NCBI GenBank assembly: GCA_052289195.1
Contig: DAWAJD010000027.1
Span: 1-25,981, forward strand
DNA length: 25,981 nt
From: UBA4644 sp900555855
Lineage (GTDB): Bacteria; Bacillota; Clostridia; Oscillospirales; Butyricicoccaceae
Reading direction: 5' to 3'
Shown: positions 24,436 to 25,981 of the stretch, piece by piece
Layout of the letters: every line of letters starts with the position of its first letter
How positions within the stretch are numbered: the first letter of the stretch is position 1
The notes under the pieces: generated by a model
The model's input: the letters and a program-made list of their open reading frames with translations, nothing else
Databases searched by the model: none
Told to the model about the DNA's origin: nothing
Position numbers and translations under genes: made by a program

Positions 24436-25814
24436 TTCAGCGCCTCCGCCGCAGCACGGGCGATCTCGTCAAACTCTTCCTCCCGCAGAGTGCGGACATC
24501 CAGCAGATACCGCTCCCTGTGGATGCGTCCCACCACCGGCAGCGCCCGGCGGCGCATCCGTGCCTCCAGTCCGTCTACGGAAAGGGCGCCGGTCTCTACC
24601 TGAACGGCCCAGCCGGGCAGCAGCTGCATGGGGACGGAGCCGCCGCCCACCTGCTCCTGGGTCTCCACCGTCTGGCAGGCGACGCCCGCCTTCCTTAGCC
24701 GCAGGGCCAGCGTCTCCGCTCTGGCCCGCAGGGTCTCCTCCGATGCCGCCAGCATGGAAAGCGTCGGTACCTCCGCCAGCGCCTTTTCCGGCTCCAGATA
24801 GGCGCAGAGCGTCTCCCGCAGCGCGGCCAGCGTCATTTTATCCACCCGCACGGCCCGGGCCAGGGGATGCTTTTTCAGCGCTTCGATAAACCTCCGTTTG
24901 CCCAGAATGATGCCGGCCTGTGGGCCGCCCAGCAGCTTGTCGCCGCTGAAGGAGATCACATCCACCCCCGCCCGGACGCTCTGCTGCACGGCAGGCTCGT
25001 CGTGGATGCCCAGCGGCAGCAGATCCACCAACGAGCCGGAGCCCAGATCCTGGATCACCGGCAGGCCGTATTTCCGGCCCAGCGCCACCATATCCTCCAG
25101 CGATACCGACTCGGTAAAGCCCACGATGCGGAAATTGCTGGTGTGGACCTTCAAAAGTGCCCGGGTGCCTTCCCCGATGGCCGCTTCATAGTCCTGCAGA
25201 TGGGTCTTGTTGGTGGCGCCCACCTCCCGCAGGACGCAGCCGCACTGCATCATGATATCCGGGATGCGGAAGGAGCCGCCGATCTCCACCAGCTCCCCCC
25301 GGGAGGCCACCACCTCGCCGCCCTTGCCCATGGCGGAAAGGATCAGCAGGACGGCGGCGGCGTTGTTGTTGACCACCATGGCGCTCTCCGCGCCGGTGAT
25401 GCGGCAGAGCAGGGCCTCCGCATGGCTGTGGCGGGAGCCGCGGCAGCCCTCCTCCACATTATATTCCAGCGTGGAATAGCCCCGGGCCACCGCATAGGCC
25501 GCCTGGGCCGCCCGCTGGGAAAGGCAGGCCCGGCCCAGATTGGTATGCAGCACCACGCCGGTGGCGTTGATCACCGGCCGCAGGGAAGGCCGGGCTTCCT
25601 CCTCCGCCCGCTCCAGAGCCTCCCGGCAGAGCGTCTCCCGGCTGGGGAGCTTCTCCGGCACGCGTCCCTCCAGAATATCCTGCCGCAGCGTTTCCAGCAC
25701 GGCCCGCAGCGTCTCCCGCAGCAGCGGCGCCGGCACCTCCTGCACCTGCAGCAAAGGCTCCCGCAGCAGCTCATCCATCTTGGGGATGGCCCGCAGCAAC
25801 TGATTTCTTTCCAT
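24432..25814 (-). CDS. selA: L-seryl-tRNA(Sec) selenium transferase SelA
   Basis: A 460-residue PLP enzyme that converts Ser-tRNA(Sec) to Sec-tRNA(Sec) with selenophosphate. The Schiff-base lysine is Lys293 in SFSGDKLLGGPQAGIILG. Other hallmarks are RPVINATGVVLHTNLGRA, YSTLEYNVEEGCRGSRHSH, VVNNNAAAVLLIL and HTSNFRIVGFT. The start at 25814 (MERNQLL) is preferred because it gives normal family length and has AAGGGG about 11 bp upstream; an in-frame ATG at 25859 lies inside a leader hairpin and is rejected. It overlaps selB by 4 bp. selD, which supplies selenophosphate, is not in the window. Confidence 0.97.
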   Translation of the reverse strand: MERNQLLRAIPKMDELLREPLLQVQEVPAPLLRETLRAVLETLRQDILEGRVPEKLPSRETLCREALERAEEEARPSLRPVINATGVVLHTNLGRACLSQRAAQAAYAVARGYSTLEYNVEEGCRGSRHSHAEALLCRITGAESAMVVNNNAAAVLLILSAMGKGGEVVASRGELVEIGGSFRIPDIMMQCGCVLREVGATNKTHLQDYEAAIGEGTRALLKVHTSNFRIVGFTESVSLEDMVALGRKYGLPVIQDLGSGSLVDLLPLGIHDEPAVQQSVRAGVDVISFSGDKLLGGPQAGIILGKRRFIEALKKHPLARAVRVDKMTLAALRETLCAYLEPEKALAEVPTLSMLAASEETLRARAETLALRLRKAGVACQTVETQEQVGGGSVPMQLLPGWAVQVETGALSVDGLEARMRRRALPVVGRIHRERYLLDVRTLREEEFDEIARAAAEALK

Positions 25815-25848
25815 ATCGGCATTCGCCCCTTCAAACGAAAAATGTCCG

Positions 25849-25867
25849 GCCCTTTGCAAAAAAGGGC
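25849..25867 (-). other. Small hairpin in the selA leader
   Basis: Arms GCCCTTT and AAAGGGC enclose TTTGC, 35 bp before the selA start. The same AAAGGGC sequence recurs in the terminator hairpin further upstream, so the GCCCTTT arm has two possible partners. No T run follows directly. I found no convincing selA promoter between here and 25936. Confidence 0.4.
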
Positions 25868-25890
25868 ATAGCTTCCTGTTTATAAGGGTA

Positions 25891-25924
25891 ACAAAAACCC
25901 CTGCCCTTTGTCAAGGGGCAGGGG
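25891..25924 (-). terminator. Intrinsic terminator upstream of selA
   Basis: On the minus strand, CCCCTGCCC pairs with GGGCAGGGG (9 bp, 9-nt loop), followed by TTTTTGTT. It probably ends transcription from a gene beyond the right edge. It could alternatively be a leader attenuator if the selA promoter lies further upstream. Confidence 0.65.
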
Positions 25925-25936
25925 CACAGCTTGTCG

Positions 25937-25964
25937 AAAAAGCCTGCAGAACTGCAGGCTTTTT
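25937..25964. terminator. Bidirectional terminator-like palindrome
   Basis: Perfect 13-bp arms AAAAAGCCTGCAG and CTGCAGGCTTTTT are separated by two bases; the inner pairs must open to form a real loop. T runs on both sides make it a terminator for either strand. Just left of it is the second terminator, so this 74-bp block strongly separates selA from whatever lies to the right. Confidence 0.65.
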
Positions 25965-25981
25965 CCTATGGGATGTTTTTT

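Overview
This is high-GC DNA with strong Shine-Dalgarno sites, SLH surface anchoring, Clostridia-type glycine reductase genes and a glycine riboswitch. It fits an anaerobic, amino-acid-fermenting, probably gut-associated member of the Clostridia (Oscillospiraceae-like; an inference, with no rRNA in the window). Two runs of N (311-336 and 14954-14963) are assembly gaps, and each breaks a real gene.

Left part (1-2764): one ABC exporter half, and the first codons of a second, lie on the minus strand. They diverge from a LysR-family regulator on the plus strand. The shared intergenic region holds a good sigma-70-type promoter for the exporter and three GATAT half-sites that could be the LysR operator. 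Next (2802-13642), on the plus strand, come a large MalT/LAL-type LuxR regulator with its own promoter and, 69 bp downstream, a gene for a 2762-residue secreted surface protein. That protein has a signal peptide, Cys-rich and beta-helix-like modules, about ten immunoglobulin-like/MBG-type repeats, an InlB-like repeat and three SLH domains. A perfect 16-bp terminator hairpin ends the gene.

Centre (13683-22241, minus strand): a complete glycine reductase operon. From its promoter (22213-22241) the order is leader hairpin, tandem glycine riboswitch with intrinsic terminator, grdX, grdE, grdB, trxB, trxA, grdA, grdC, grdD, an unrecognised 96-aa protein and a terminator. grdA and grdB each contain an in-frame UGA at the known selenocysteine position, so a standard caller splits them. 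NADPH passes electrons through TrxB and the unusual GCVPC thioredoxin to selenoprotein A. Protein B (GrdE pyruvoyl subunits plus selenoprotein GrdB) activates glycine, and protein C (GrdC/GrdD) releases acetyl phosphate for ATP synthesis. The order differs from the grdX-trxB-trxA-grdE-grdA-grdB-grdC-grdD order I know from other clostridia. Hairpins flank grdA and fill the grdB-trxB gap.

Right part (22312-25981, minus strand): the machinery that reads those UGA codons. selA and selB overlap by 4 bp and are followed by selC (tRNA-Sec, anticodon UCA), which has its own extended -10 promoter and a terminator. selD is not in the window. The right half is thus a nearly self-contained selenoprotein island: enzyme, recoding apparatus and substrate-sensing switch together.
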